Positions 1-9,804 of a DNA stretch of 64,000 nt are shown here, piece by piece. The notes under the pieces are model-generated. The model worked only from the letters and a program-made list of their open reading frames with translations, did not search any database and had not been told where the DNA came from. The stretch comes from Macrocystis pyrifera (lineage: Eukaryota > Sar > Phaeophyceae > Laminariales > Laminariaceae): positions 6,691,901-6,755,900 of the forward strand of contig JASSKH010000010.1 of assembly GCA_031763025.1 (NCBI GenBank). Direction: 5' to 3'. Each line of letters opens with the position of its first letter. Position 1 is the stretch's first letter. The position numbers and the translations under genes are program-made.

Positions 1-668
1 AAGTGGCTGGACGGTGGGTCAGGGGTAAAAGCTGAAAGTCCTGCTGCCGTATCAAAAGTATCGCTGTCCGCTGTGGAATGAAAAAAATAACTGCTGCACG
101 ACGGCACGTCTGCGGTTTGGTGGGCGTGTCGTGCAGGGGAAACATGAAAAAATTCACTGCTATACGGCGGGACAACGGTTGCTGGTTGAACGTCTAGGAC
201 GTCTAGAGCAGGATCAACAACTCCACTATTATTACAGCTAATAGGCGCAACCGAAAGGTCGCCATACGCGGGCATAGTGAAATCAAGTTGTTCTTCCGGC
301 ACAACAAAAAAACATTCGTTAGTAGACAGAGCTGGTGCTGACGCACTAGCTGCGCGTCGGGCACGTCGTACATCTCGCGCGGACGAAGGTTCAGGGAAAC
401 TCGCATCGGCCTCACAACGAACGGAACGGTCGATGTGAGACGAGTCAGGCGGCAAGCAGTCGCCTGGGGGATGCGTGTTGTGTGACTGCGAAAGCGCGGC
501 AGCGTGTCTTGTCTGTGAGCGGGTACGAGGGCCAAGCGTGGGTACAGGGGGAACAACTGTGCCAGGCTCGGGTGCCATGAGCAGAGGGAGAGGCGAGCAC
601 GAGGACCGAATGTCCTCGGGTCCCACCTCACTAACGTATAAACGCGTATCGAAACTATCCGTGTTCAT
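1..668 (-). CDS. Open-ended ORF of unknown function, 3' end outside window
   Basis: Reading the minus strand from an ATG at 668-666, 222 codons stay open to the window edge, so no stop is seen. The product begins MNTDSFDTRLYVSEVG, has a basic stretch GPRTRSQTR near residue 45, then Ser/Ala/Pro-rich sequence, and later a more ordered stretch containing ECFFVVPEEQLDF. No catalytic motif, signal peptide or membrane segment is visible. The basic Pro/Ser-rich composition resembles the linkers in retroelement polyproteins, but that is only an impression. Another minus-strand frame (665-1,057) lies directly upstream and may be the same coding region shifted. It could be a decayed retroelement, a host gene or a chance ORF; I do not recognise it. 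Confidence 0.35.
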   Translation of the reverse strand, partial: MNTDSFDTRLYVSEVGPEDIRSSCSPLPLLMAPEPGTVVPPVPTLGPRTRSQTRHAAALSQSHNTHPPGDCLPPDSSHIDRSVRCEADASFPEPSSARDVRRARRAASASAPALSTNECFFVVPEEQLDFTMPAYGDLSVAPISCNNSGVVDPALDVLDVQPATVVPPYSSEFFHVSPARHAHQTADVPSCSSYFFHSTADSDTFDTAAGLSAFTPDPPSSH

Positions 669-1499
669 ACTGAAAATAAAAGCGCTCTATGCAGGGCATG
701 AAAAGAAGGGGGGGGGGTGAGCCGATCACGAAAAAAATCACTCGGATTTTTGGCGTGACGGGCATCATACACCCGAGAGAGGCTCGGCCGACTATCCTGC
801 TGCGCCCAGAACGGAACCGGCTGCCCGGAGTGCCGTTCTGGGGCCAGCGCGCTTGTCGTTGCGTCCGGCCTGGCAAGGGTCGAATCAGCGACAAGCATGG
901 GCGAAAGGAACGAGGGTCTACCTGTTGCAAGCAGTGACAAAGGGGCTGTGGCACGGCAAAAAATTAGTAGCAGTGGCACAGGTGCTCGAGTTGTCAACAA
1001 GCAAGAAAACAGGCAGGCCGGGAGAATACGAAAAATCCCCTGCGTCGCGCGGACCAACAGCGCGCAAACCTATAGCGGCTGTTGCATCAGTCTCATCGCG
1101 CGACGCGCTGGGCAAGCGGCGGATATCATACTCTCGAACGCAATCGCCAAAAAGAGAAGACATCAAATAAACAGCAAGAAGCAAAAAAAAAACAGACTAC
1201 AAGAGCGAAAAGCCAGGTTGTCCGCGGGGAAAAAAAAATCAGACCTCGAACAGATACCAAAAGGGTCTAGTCGACGACGCCAGTGTTAAGTGTTGGGCAG
1301 TATGGACCTAGGGACCGACTACTGCTAGCAGGTTGATGCCTTTGGCTCTGCTCTGGTCACTCGCACGAGGTGCTTGAGGATGGGTTAAGCTCTTGTATTA
1401 GTTGCGGTTTGCCTCGGGAGATGTCTTCTGAACGAAGGCGCGAGGCGCTCATCGGAAAAGCAGGCGACAACGCCTGCCATCCATGATGAGGGGACGATT
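669..1499. other. Unassigned stretch, possible minus-strand coding relic
   Basis: No gene can be supported. Two minus-strand open segments (1,184-918 and 1,057-665) in different frames have reasonable composition and could be a frameshifted upstream continuation of the left-edge ORF. A plus-strand 130-codon ORF (897-1,289) is Lys/Arg-rich and low in complexity. 1,300-1,499 holds nothing recognisable apart from a short repeat containing gccgcagcaggggag next to the CAG-rich array. Confidence 0.3.
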
Positions 1500-1598
1500 G
1501 CTACAAATCAGAACGCCGCAACAGGGGAGAGGGGAATATAACGCCGCAGCAGGGGAGAGGGGATACCATAACAAGTGGCAGCATTCGCAGTATTAGCA

Positions 1599-1631
<33 letters not shown>

Positions 1632-2129
1632 GCAACGGCTTCGAGCAGAGGTTGGGGCAGCATTAGCAACAATATTAGCAGCAGCAGAAGCAGCAATGGA
1701 TCGCCGCAGCGTTGGCAGCAGTAGCGGTATAGCAACGATATGAAAAAAAAGAAGAAAAAAAGTATGTACCCTGGTATGCCGAGAGCGCAAAAACTGCGGA
1801 ATTTCATTGGCGAAACAAAAATATGTACACACCAATGACCGGCATGATGTGCTGCGACAACGCAGCAGCAGCTCCACAGCAGCAGCATAGCAGCGATATG
1901 AAAAGGACGAAGCCCAAAACGAGAAAAAGCAGCACGTACGCAAAATGCAGCAGCAAAATAACAAAAAATAAAAATCAGGTACCAAAACGACCCTTTAGGT
2001 ACAAAAAAACGATCAAGAAAAACAATAATCCGTGTACAACATACGAAGATTCAGTGAATATTGCGGCAGCATTAGCATTAGCAGCAGCAGCAGCAGCAGC
2101 AAAAGCAACAACGGATCGCCACTGCGTTG

Positions 2130-2166
<37 letters not shown>

Positions 2167-3022
2167 CAACGATATGAATAGAAGGAAGAAAAAAAGTATG
2201 TACCCCGAGTCCGTCCGAAAAGTATTTTTGGCACCTCACTATAGACCCACCCCCACATGCTGTACGGCAACAACGCAGCAGCAGCATAGCAACAATACGA
2301 AAGGAACTAAAGCTAAATACGAGAAAAAGTAGTTCGTTCGCAAAATGCAGGAGCAAAACGACCAAAAAATATTTTTTTTACGTACCAAAAAAAACATTTG
2401 GGTACAAAAACGGCCAACAAAAACAATAATCCGCGTTGGCAGCAGCATAGCAAAGATATGAAAATAAGGAAGAAAAAACTATGTACCCTGGTATGCCGCG
2501 ATCGCAAAACCTACGGAAATTCATTGGCGATACAGAAATATGTACACACACAGCATGATGTACGGCAACAACGCAGCAGCACCCACACAGCAGCAGCAAG
2601 CAGCAGCATAGCAACGATATGAAAAAAACCAAGCCAAAAACGAGAAAAAGCAGTACGTACGCAAAATGCAGGAGCAAAAGGACAAAAATATTCTTTCCCG
2701 TATCAAAAGAAACATTTAGATACAAAAACGACCAAGAAAAACAGTAATCCGAGTACATACGAACATTCAGTGGATATTGCGGCAGCAGCAGCAGCAGCAG
2801 CAGCGTAGCAACGATATGAAAAAAACCAAGCCAAAAACGAGAAAAAGCAGTACGTACGCAAAATGCAGGAGCAAAAGGACAAAAATAATCTTTCCCGTAT
2901 CAAAAGAAACATTTGGATACAAAAACGACCAAGAAAAACAGTAATCCGAGTACATACGAACATTCAGTGGATATTGCGGCAGCAGCAGCAGCAGCAGCAG
3001 CTGCAACGCATCGCCGCAGCGT

Positions 3023-3060
<38 letters not shown>

Positions 3061-3480
3061 TAGCAACGATATGAAAAAAAGGAAGAAAAAAAGCATGTAC
3101 CCTCGAGGTATGCCGCCATCGCTTAAACCTACGAGTACGGAATTTTATTGACGATCCGAAAATGTGTACACTTCCAGCATGATGCACGGCAACAACGCAG
3201 CAGCACTACAGCAGCAGCAAATGCACAGGAGCAGCAGGTGCACAGCAGCAGTACTCATGGCGTGGCGCTGACTGAGCAGCAGCAGCAGCAGCAGCAGCCG
3301 AAAACGAGGAAAAGAAGTACGTAGGGTCATCACCAAGACATGTACACACAGAAATCGTGTGCACCGAAAATGCACCACAGCGTAGTAGCAGCAGCACTCA
3401 CGTCGTTCGGTGCAGCGGTGACGGCGACAGCTGAATCATCCGTTCATTCGTTCACGTCCCGCAAACAGTTGTGCATGTGC
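1500..3480. repeat. CAG/GCA-rich higher-order tandem repeat, unit 0
   Basis: (GCA)n runs separate recurring single-copy-like blocks. One block contains gatatgaaaa, a 'tatgtaccctggtatgccg' block and a 'gatgtacggcaacaacgcagc' block. The other contains gagaaaaagcagtacgtacg, 'gtacaaaaacgaccaag' and 'gaacattcagtggatattg'. Each pair spans about 400 bp and recurs here, at 6,030-7,400, at 48,900-49,530 and at 51,317-52,100. The longest nearly pure triplet runs are about 2,131-2,162 and 3,025-3,059 (roughly 11 triplets each). Long Ala, Gln, Ser or Cys ORFs here are triplet artefacts. Confidence 0.85.
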
Positions 3481-3501
3481 GCGTTCGCGTACACTGTGTA
3501 A

Positions 3502-4302
3502 GGGCCGTTCCTAACGAACCGAAAAAAAATCACGATTCGTGATTTTTAGGCATGCCAAAAGATCACGATCCGTGACATTTCAGTTCTAACGAAAAAAGCC
3601 GAAAAAAAAACGTCGCGTTTCGTGATATTTTCAAATAGTTAAAGTTCTGATATTTCAAACCCAACGTTTTTTGGGGGTGTGGAGCAAACTCTCGAGAGTG
3701 GGGTACGGCCAGGCCGGGCTGGGCCGTCCGCACCTGGCCCAGCCCGTGACATATTCGAATTGCGGGCCGAAGCCTGACCCAGCCTGCGAGATTCCAACTT
3801 CACCGGCCGTCGGCCAAAAGCTCGTTTCGCGAGATTCCATCTCGCAGGCCGTCGGCCAAAAGCTCGTTTCGCGAGATTCCATCTCGCAGGCCGTCGGCCC
3901 GGCCTGGCCTGTGACATCCCCAGGTCATTTTCGCGATTGTCTTCCAGCAGCGGCTCCTCCTCCTGGAAATTTCGAGGCCACAACCTCCTCGTTAGCCCGC
4001 GCCCAGCGGTGTCTTTGGGTAGCCGCCCGTTGCCCACAAGCGGCGTACGAAGCAAAGTCTGCCATGCCCCTATGCCGACCATCGGATACCGTTGGTGCAC
4101 GTGGGTTGCGTAGTGCCTTGATCAGGCGTATTTTGAGACACGACAAATGTCACGAATCGTGATTTTGTTTTTTTTTAGGGAAAAGCTAAAAAAATTGGCG
4201 TCATGAATCGTGATTTTTTTTGTCGTGATTCGACAAAAAAATCACGATTCACGACAAAAATCTCACGAATCGTGATTTTTTTTTGTTCGTTAGGAGTGGC
4301 CC
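3502..4302. mobile_element. PIF/Harbinger-like non-autonomous DNA transposon
   Basis: An 801-bp insert with terminal inverted repeats of about 40 bp: the left end starts GGGCCGTTCCTAACGAAC and the right end reads GTTCGTTAGGAGTGGCCC. It is flanked by TAA at 3,499-3,501 and 4,303-4,305. The paralogous host unit near 7,575 has the same flanks with a single TAA and no insert, so the empty site is visible in this window. A TAA duplication with GG-rich ends is typical of PIF/Harbinger. Subterminal palindromes of the form atcacgattcgtgat occur at both ends. The GC-rich interior has a 42-bp tandem duplication (about 3,809-3,892) and a 163-codon ORF with no recognisable transposase or Myb domain. Confidence 0.85.
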
Positions 4303-4466
4303 TAAGAGGAACCGACGCAACGCAGAAGGGGAAAGAACGAGCATGGATGAGTAAAAAAAATATTAAACGCTTTGTGAGGTAGGTATGTATGCAAAAAGGC
4401 AACTGAAAACCCCCAAAAAACGTACTGGCAACAGACAGCCTTCAACAATAGACCCAAGACACTCAC

Positions 4467-4870
4467 CACTGTCAGCAGTCTCGAGGGAGTACGAGACAGT
4501 CCCTTCCTTGGTCAGGCGAGCACAGAACTCGCAGTCGGTTGCCCAGTACAGGATGATCCCGCCACCAGCGCACGTGAGATCCTTGCAGGTGGCGAAGGCC
4601 ACGTTTTTGCCACCAGGCGCGGAGTTCTTGACCAAGTGCTGGTCCGTGCACCGGTCGCAAACAACAGCCGGCACCAGGTCGGTCTTTGTCGTTGCCGCTC
4701 TCTTGCCAGAGGGCGTGGACCACGCGCCTCTCGACGAGGGGGAGGTGAGCTTACGGGGCGTGGAGAAGGGAGAGGCGGGGGGGTTGCAGCACCAGCAGGT
4801 TCGCCACCGACAGCAGCTTTTGGCCGCCTACAGCTGCATCTATGCCGTTCGTCGAAGGCGAGACGCCTCT
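4467..4870 (-). pseudogene. Cys-pair exon relic E, unit 0 copy
   Basis: Minus-strand frame conserved in three tandem units (here, 7,737-8,150 and 52,430-52,800). It has a Pro/Ser-rich lead, then GKRAATTKTDLVPAVV, a C-x2-C pair (VVCDRC), GGKNVAFATCKDLTC (C-x4-C) and, in this copy only, a further C-x2-C in DCEFCARL, then SYSLETADSG. It stops at a good splice-donor string (G|GTGAGT, donor at 4,466-4,461), so it looks like an internal exon. The Cys spacing suggests zinc binding, but I do not recognise the family. Here a 7-C run breaks the upstream frame. Conservation across units suggests a real duplicated host exon, now degraded differently in each copy. Confidence 0.5.
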
Positions 4871-4911
4871 TTTAGGCGCCGTGCGAAGAAGAGCTGTCTA
4901 TTGGTTGGCAG

Positions 4912-5060
4912 TTTTTTATAAATTTTGAAGTACGTCAGCTGTGAGTTCGACTGATTAAATAGCTGATACTCAACTTTGCAAGCTGCGTAATAAAAATTTG
5001 AAATACGTCAGCTGTGAGTTCGACTGATTGAATAGTTGATACTCAACTTTGCAAGCTGCA
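4912..5060 (+). repeat. SINE-like short repeat, two tandem units
   Basis: Two ~72-bp units in tandem, each containing aaatacgtcagctgtgag-type sequence, ttcgactgatt and caactttgcaagctgc. The insert is absent from the equivalent place in the second unit (about 8,180). GCAG occurs on both sides, compatible with a short target duplication. The element starts with a T run and TATAAATTTTGAA. A GAGTTCGACTG string resembles a pol III B box, but no convincing A box is seen. Related single copies lie at 16,508-16,589 and 36,075-36,166. Confidence 0.6.
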
Positions 5061-5439
5061 GTTTGCGAAGAAGAAAGAAGAAAGGTTGTTTGGCTGTTTG
5101 GCTGTTCGGCTGTTTCAAAGAAGAGGGGCTGTTTGCGAAGAGCTGTCTAATCAGTTGGTCTGTCTGCCAAGAGCTAGCAAGTGACACCGACCCCAAAAAT
5201 CGTAATTATAGTTGTATTTACAAGGCTTTCCTTCGGAGTGAGTATTCCGTCGTTTCGTGTATACATATAATATAACTGCAATTAATTGGCGACATAGCCC
5301 AAAGCCAACCAAACTAAATGTATTTGTGTAAGAAACGGTGAAGGATATAATAATCGCGTTTATTTATGAATGTAATGTGAAACGTAGGATCGGGTGACGC
5401 AAAAGTAAGAATGACATTCGTCTAATAATAAGAATAACA
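5061..5439. repeat. Host tandem-unit spacer J, unit 0
   Basis: Contains repeats of ggctgtttggctg and gtttgcgaagagctgtct, then a block with 'gtaattatagttgtattta' and 'gacatagcccaaagcc' that is nearly identical at 8,170-8,580. No gene is seen. It separates exon relic E from gene relic P in every unit. The same block is cut at 52,986 by copia copy 3 and resumes at 59,088-59,165. Confidence 0.6.
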
Positions 5440-5990
5440 TATTACATCAGTGGGGGGAGAGAGTGGAGTAGTGCTTGGCATGTGGATGATATACAACATA
5501 CAGGCTGTTGTTTAAAGGAAGGTTTGGGACAGGAGAGAAAGCAGCAGTGCCGGCAACGACAACGGTTTTGGAAATGTTGTATAGTTGCTGGGCGGCCGCG
5601 ATTTCGATGTAGCCAGGATAGATAGGAGTTTGGATAAGACATTATATGTAAATAAATAGTCTTCCAGGATGCTGTTGTAACGAGGCGGGAGGCCCAGAAT
5701 GTGGATCTGTTCGCTGTTGAACCCGTTGGATATGTGCAGGAAGAAATAATCGTGATTTTGGGAAATGTGGAAAACAATTTGTTTCCTTTCGCTCGTCCTG
5801 GATGGCGACAATCTGCTTGGCGTACTGCTTCGGAATTCCGCGAAGCCCTGGGGCAGGCGAAATGGAAGGGGGTCTTTTTGTGCTTGATGATGATGTCTCC
5901 GTCTTTGATGGTGGAGTCCGTCAGGCGGCAGTTGTAGCACTTGCCACGGACCTGGTCGAAGTAAACATATAGGGTACGCGGGGCGGGAGT
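5440..5990 (-). pseudogene. Gene relic P, unit 0 copy (uninterrupted by the 36 kb element)
   Basis: Minus strand. Pieces of plausible protein appear in successive frames: TLYVYFDQVRGKCYNC with an HFAC string about 25 residues later (C-x2-C ... H-x2-C), then QYAKQIVAIQDER, then DYFFLHISNGFNSEQIHILG, then PGYIEIAAAQQLYNISKTVV and SLYVVYHPHAKHYSTLSPH before a stop at 5,449-5,447. At least two frame changes are needed. The Cys/His string could be a small zinc finger (a PARP-type finger is one possibility), but the family is not identified. The second copy (8,461-8,969) ends exactly where the 36 kb element begins, and its remainder is at 45,182-45,359. This copy therefore shows the empty site, with GTACTGCTTC present once near 5,818-5,830. 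Confidence 0.5.
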
Positions 5991-7570
5991 GGCGTGCAGG
6001 GAATGGCGAGGGAGGGGGAACGGGGGGGGGGGGGGCAGAGTTCATTATTTGTACTACTCTACAGCGGCACAACAGCAGTACGTAATCGCTTGCTATACGA
6101 CGGAAGTAGCAGCAGCAGCAGAAGCAGCAAGTACGTAATTTCATTGACGATACAGAAATATGTACACACGCACCAAGTTTAAGTGTAATAGACACACAAA
6201 TCATGTCCAGCATGATGTACGGCAACAGCGCAGCAGCGCCACAAAACGACCAGAAACACAATTATCCGAGTACATACAAGCATTCAGTGAATATTGCGGC
6301 AGCACTAAAAGCAGAGCAGCAGCAGCAGCAGCAGCAGAAGCAGCAACGGATCGCCACAGCGTTGGCAGCAGCAGCATAGCATGAAAAAGAGGGGAAAAAA
6401 AAGTATGTACCCGAGGCCGTCCGAAAAATATTTTTGGTACCTCACTATAGACCCACCTCCGCATGCTGTACGGCAACAACGCAGCAGCAGCATAGCAACA
6501 ATACGAAATACGAGAAAAAAAGTAGTACGTACGCAAAATGCAGGAGCAAAACGACCAAAATAATTTTTTTACGTATAAAAGAAAACATTTATTTGGGTAC
6601 AAAAATGGCCACTAAAAACAATAATCCGCGTTGGCAGCAGCAACATAGCAACGATATGAAAATAAGGAAGAAAAAAAATGTGTACCCTGGTATGCCGCAA
6701 TCGCAAAACCTACGGAATTTCATTGACGATACCGAAATACGTGCACACACAAGTGCAGCATGATGTACGGCAACAACGCAGCAGCAGCACCACAGCAGCA
6801 GCATAGCAACGATATATATGAAAATAACCAAGCCAAAAACGAGAAATTGCAGTACGGACGCAAAATGCAGGAGCAAAACGACAAAAATATTTTTGCACGT
6901 ATCAAAAGGAACCATTTGGGTACAAAAACGACCAAGAAAAACAGTAATCCGAGTACATACGAACATTCAGTGGATATTGCGGCAGCATTAGCAGCAGCAG
7001 CAGCAGCAGAAGTAGCTACAGCATTAGCAGCAGCAGAAGCTGCAACGAATCGCCGCGGCGTTGGCAGCAGCAGCAGCAGCAGCATAGCAACGATATGAAA
7101 ATATGGAAGAAAAAAAGCACGTACCCTGGTATGCCGCCATCGCAACACCTACGGAAATGACGATCCAAAAATATGTACGCTTCCAGCATGATGCACGGCA
7201 ACAACGCAGCAGCACTACATACAGCAGCAGCAAGTGCACAGGAGCAGCAGGTGCACAGCACGGCAACAACGCAGCAGCACTACAGCAGCAGCGAGTGCAC
7301 AGGAGAAGCAGGTGCACAGCAGCAGCAGCACTCATGGCGTGGCGCTGACAGCAGCAGCAGCAGCAGCGGCAGCCGAAAACGAGCAAAATGAGTACGTGGG
7401 GTCACCAAAACATGTACACACAGAAATCGTGTGCATGCACCGAAAATGCACCACAGCGTAGTAGCAGCAGCACTCACGTCGTTCGGTGCAGCGGTGACGG
7501 CGACAGCTGAATCCTCCGTTCCTTCGTTCACGTCCCGCAAACAGTTGTGCATGTGCGCGTTTGCGTACAC
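5991..7570. repeat. CAG/GCA-rich higher-order tandem repeat, unit 1
   Basis: Opens with a G-run (about 6,021-6,035), then the same alternating ~400-bp blocks as 1,500-3,480 separated by GCA runs. It ends with a stretch shared by all units that runs 'cgttcggtgcagcggtgac' to 'cgtcccgcaaacagttgtg'. No coding function can be supported. The repeats lie between relics P and E on the minus strand, so in a transcribed gene they would be intronic. Confidence 0.8.
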
Positions 7571-7736
7571 TGTGTGTAAGAGGAGCCGACGCAACGCACG
7601 ATGGGGAAAGAACGAGCATGGATGAGTAAAAAAAATAATAAACGCTTTGACGTAGGTTTGTATGCAAAAAGACAACTGAAAACCCCAAAAAAACGTACTG
7701 GCAACATACAGCATGCACAATAGACATAAGACACTC

Positions 7737-8150
7737 ACCACTGTCAGCAGTCTCGAGGGAGTACGAGACAGTCCCTTCCTTGATCGGGCGAGCACGGAAC
7801 TCGCAGTCGGTTGCCCTGTCAGGATGATCCCGCCACCAGCGCACGTGAGATCCTTGCAGGTGGCGAAGGCCACGTTTTTGCCACCAGGCGCGGAGTTCTT
7901 GCCCAAGTGCTGGTCCGTGCACTGGTCGCAAACAACAGCCGGCACCAGGTCGGTCTTTGTCGTTGCCGCTCTCTTGCCAGAGGGCGTGGACCACGCGCCT
8001 CTCGACGAGGGGGGGGTGAGCTTAGGGGGCGTGGAGAAGGGAGAGGCGGGGGTTGCAGCACCAGCAGGTTCGCCACCGACAGCAGCAGCTTGGCCGCCGA
8101 CAGCTGCACCTATCTATGCCGTTCGTCGAAGGCGAGACGCCTCTTTTAGG
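7737..8150 (-). pseudogene. Cys-pair exon relic E, unit 1 copy
   Basis: Same segment as 4,467-4,870, with VVCDQC, FATCKDLTC and a conserved splice-donor-like GTGAGT. In this copy an indel after GGGIILTG throws the 3' half out of frame, giving PTASSVLARSRKG instead of the acidic Lys/Glu version. The upstream Gly/Ala/Pro-rich lead (GEPAGAATPASPFSTPPK) is in a different frame from the Cys-pair core because of a G-run. It is intact in neither half, so it is a pseudogene copy. Confidence 0.45.
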
Positions 8151-8460
8151 CGCCGTGCGAAGAGCTGTTTATTGATTGGTAGTTTGCGGGAGAAGAAAGA
8201 AGAAAGGTTGTTTGGCTGTTTGGCGAAGAAGAAAGAAGAAAGGTTGTTTGGCTGTTCGGCTGTTTCAAAGAAGAAGGGCTGTTTGCGAAGAGCTGTCTAT
8301 CAATCGGTCTGTCTGCCGAGAGCTAGCAAGTGACAACGACCCCAAAAATCGTAATTATAGTTGTATTTACAAGGCTTTCCTTTGGAGTGGGTATTCCGTC
8401 GTTTCGTGTACATATAACTGCAATTAATTGGCGACATAGCCCAAAGCCAACCAAACTAAA
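8151..8460. repeat. Host tandem-unit spacer J, unit 1
   Basis: Counterpart of 5,061-5,439 without the SINE-like insert, including tandem ggttgtttggctg motifs and the gtaattatagttg block. No gene is seen. Confidence 0.55.
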
Positions 8461-8969
8461 TGTATTTGTGTAAGAAACGGTGAAGGATGTAATAATCGCG
8501 TTTATTTATGAATGTAATGTGAAACGTAAGATCGGGTGACGCAAAAGTAAGAATGACATCCGTCTGATAATAAGAATAACATATTTCATCAGTGTGGGGA
8601 GAGAGTGGAATAGTGCTTGGCATGTGGATGATATACAACATACAGGCTGTTGTTTAAAGGAAGGTTTGGGACAGGAGAGAAAACAGCAGTGCCGGCAACG
8701 ACAACGGTTTTGGAAATGTTGTATAGTTGCTGGGCGGCCGCGATTTCGATGTAGCCAGGATAGATGGGAGTTTGGATGAGACATGATATGTAAATAGTCT
8801 TCCAGGATGCTGTAGTAACGAGGCGGGAGGCCCAGAATGTGGATCTGTTCGCTGTTGAACCCGTTGGATATGTGTAGGAAGAAATAATCGTGATTTTGTG
8901 AAATGTGGGAAACAATTTGTTTCCTTTCGTTCGTCCTGGATGGCGACAATCTGCTTGGCGTACTGCTTC
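8461..8969 (-). pseudogene. Gene relic P, unit 1 copy, 3' half (split by the 36 kb element)
   Basis: Minus-strand relic paralogous to 5,440-5,990. A continuous frame here covers PIYPGYIEIAAAQQLYNISK, then SLYVVYHPHAKHYSTLSPH and a stop. The 5' part is missing and is found at 45,182-45,359, so one relic was split by the insertion of 8,970-45,181. GTACTGCTTC at 8,960-8,969 is the left copy of the 10-bp target duplication. Confidence 0.6.
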
Positions 8970-9502
8970 ACACCTCGAATAACGTAACACTCGGATAATA
9001 GTTATCTACGTTATGGGGCCTAACACAGGAACGTGGTAACGTACTAACACAGTGTTAGCACTAGAGGAGCAATCACGGTAACGCAGTAACACAGTGTTAA
9101 ATGGAAACCCACGAACGTGCACGAGCCTTAACGTTATGTTGCTGCTTGGTCTCGTCCAGCTCTGGTACAGTAACATTATGTTATGCCGTGATCAGTCCTT
9201 GAACTAACACCGTAACACAGTGATAGGCTTTGACCAAACACGTACGTTATCACTCTAAAATTCCCAGATCGATATCCGCATATTTACTAACACGATAACA
9301 TGATGTTATTGTCGACGCAGCGTTAGACGTAACACAATAATATTATTTTACCCTTAGGAGGAGTGTTATACATATAACACCCAAAGAGAACGTTACCATG
9401 TTCGCCAGCACCACTAACACATAACGTTGTGTTACATATAACACACTAACGTAACATAACTCAATGGCCAGCACCACTAACACTACGTTATCTGGACCCC
9501 CC
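8970..9502. repeat. Left terminal array of TAAC...GTTA palindromes
   Basis: Dense imperfect palindromes such as taacacagtgtta at 9,045-9,057 and 9,087-9,099, and many near relatives (taacattatgtta, taacatgatgtta). They are spaced every 20-60 bp, in both orientations because the motif is self-complementary. The array is interrupted by copia copy 1 and continues at 15,993-16,175. This looks like a subterminal binding-site array rather than a satellite, because the spacers are not repeated. Confidence 0.85.
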
Positions 9503-9758
9503 TGTTCGTTTGGATCGTTCCAGCAGCGACGGTTACAAGTTGTAGAGGGTTGCGTATATCTTCGCAGGCGTTATTATGAATTATGCCGTGTGTTCACGAG
9601 GAGAGTTTGAGCACTCCGTTCTCTGCTCCGTTCTCTGCTCCGAGCTACGAGCTAGGCTCCGCTCTCTCTCCCCTCCTCTGTCCTCTAATACAACGATTAT
9701 AAAGAAACTCATCAGACCACGTGGTGGTCAGGGCATCCAGGCTTGGACTCTACGAACA
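9503..9758 (+). repeat. 5' LTR of copia copy 1
   Basis: 256 bp, TG...CA ends, TATA-like ttataaag at 9,697-9,704, with repeated ctccgttctctg motifs upstream. Copies in reverse orientation bound copia copies 2 and 3. Confidence 0.92.
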
Positions 9759-9804
9759 CACTAGTGCTACTTGAACGTTTGAGGTCTAGTACCAGAAGCC
9801 CACG

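Noticed and set aside
1508..3400. Many long ORFs rich in Ala, Gln, Ser, Cys or Leu
   Set aside because: They follow (GCA)n in all frames and both strands and break at block boundaries; they are triplet-repeat artefacts.
5440..5990. PARP-type zinc finger assigned to relic P
   Set aside because: Only a C-x2-C ... H-x2-C string is visible in a frame-broken relic; too little for a family call.
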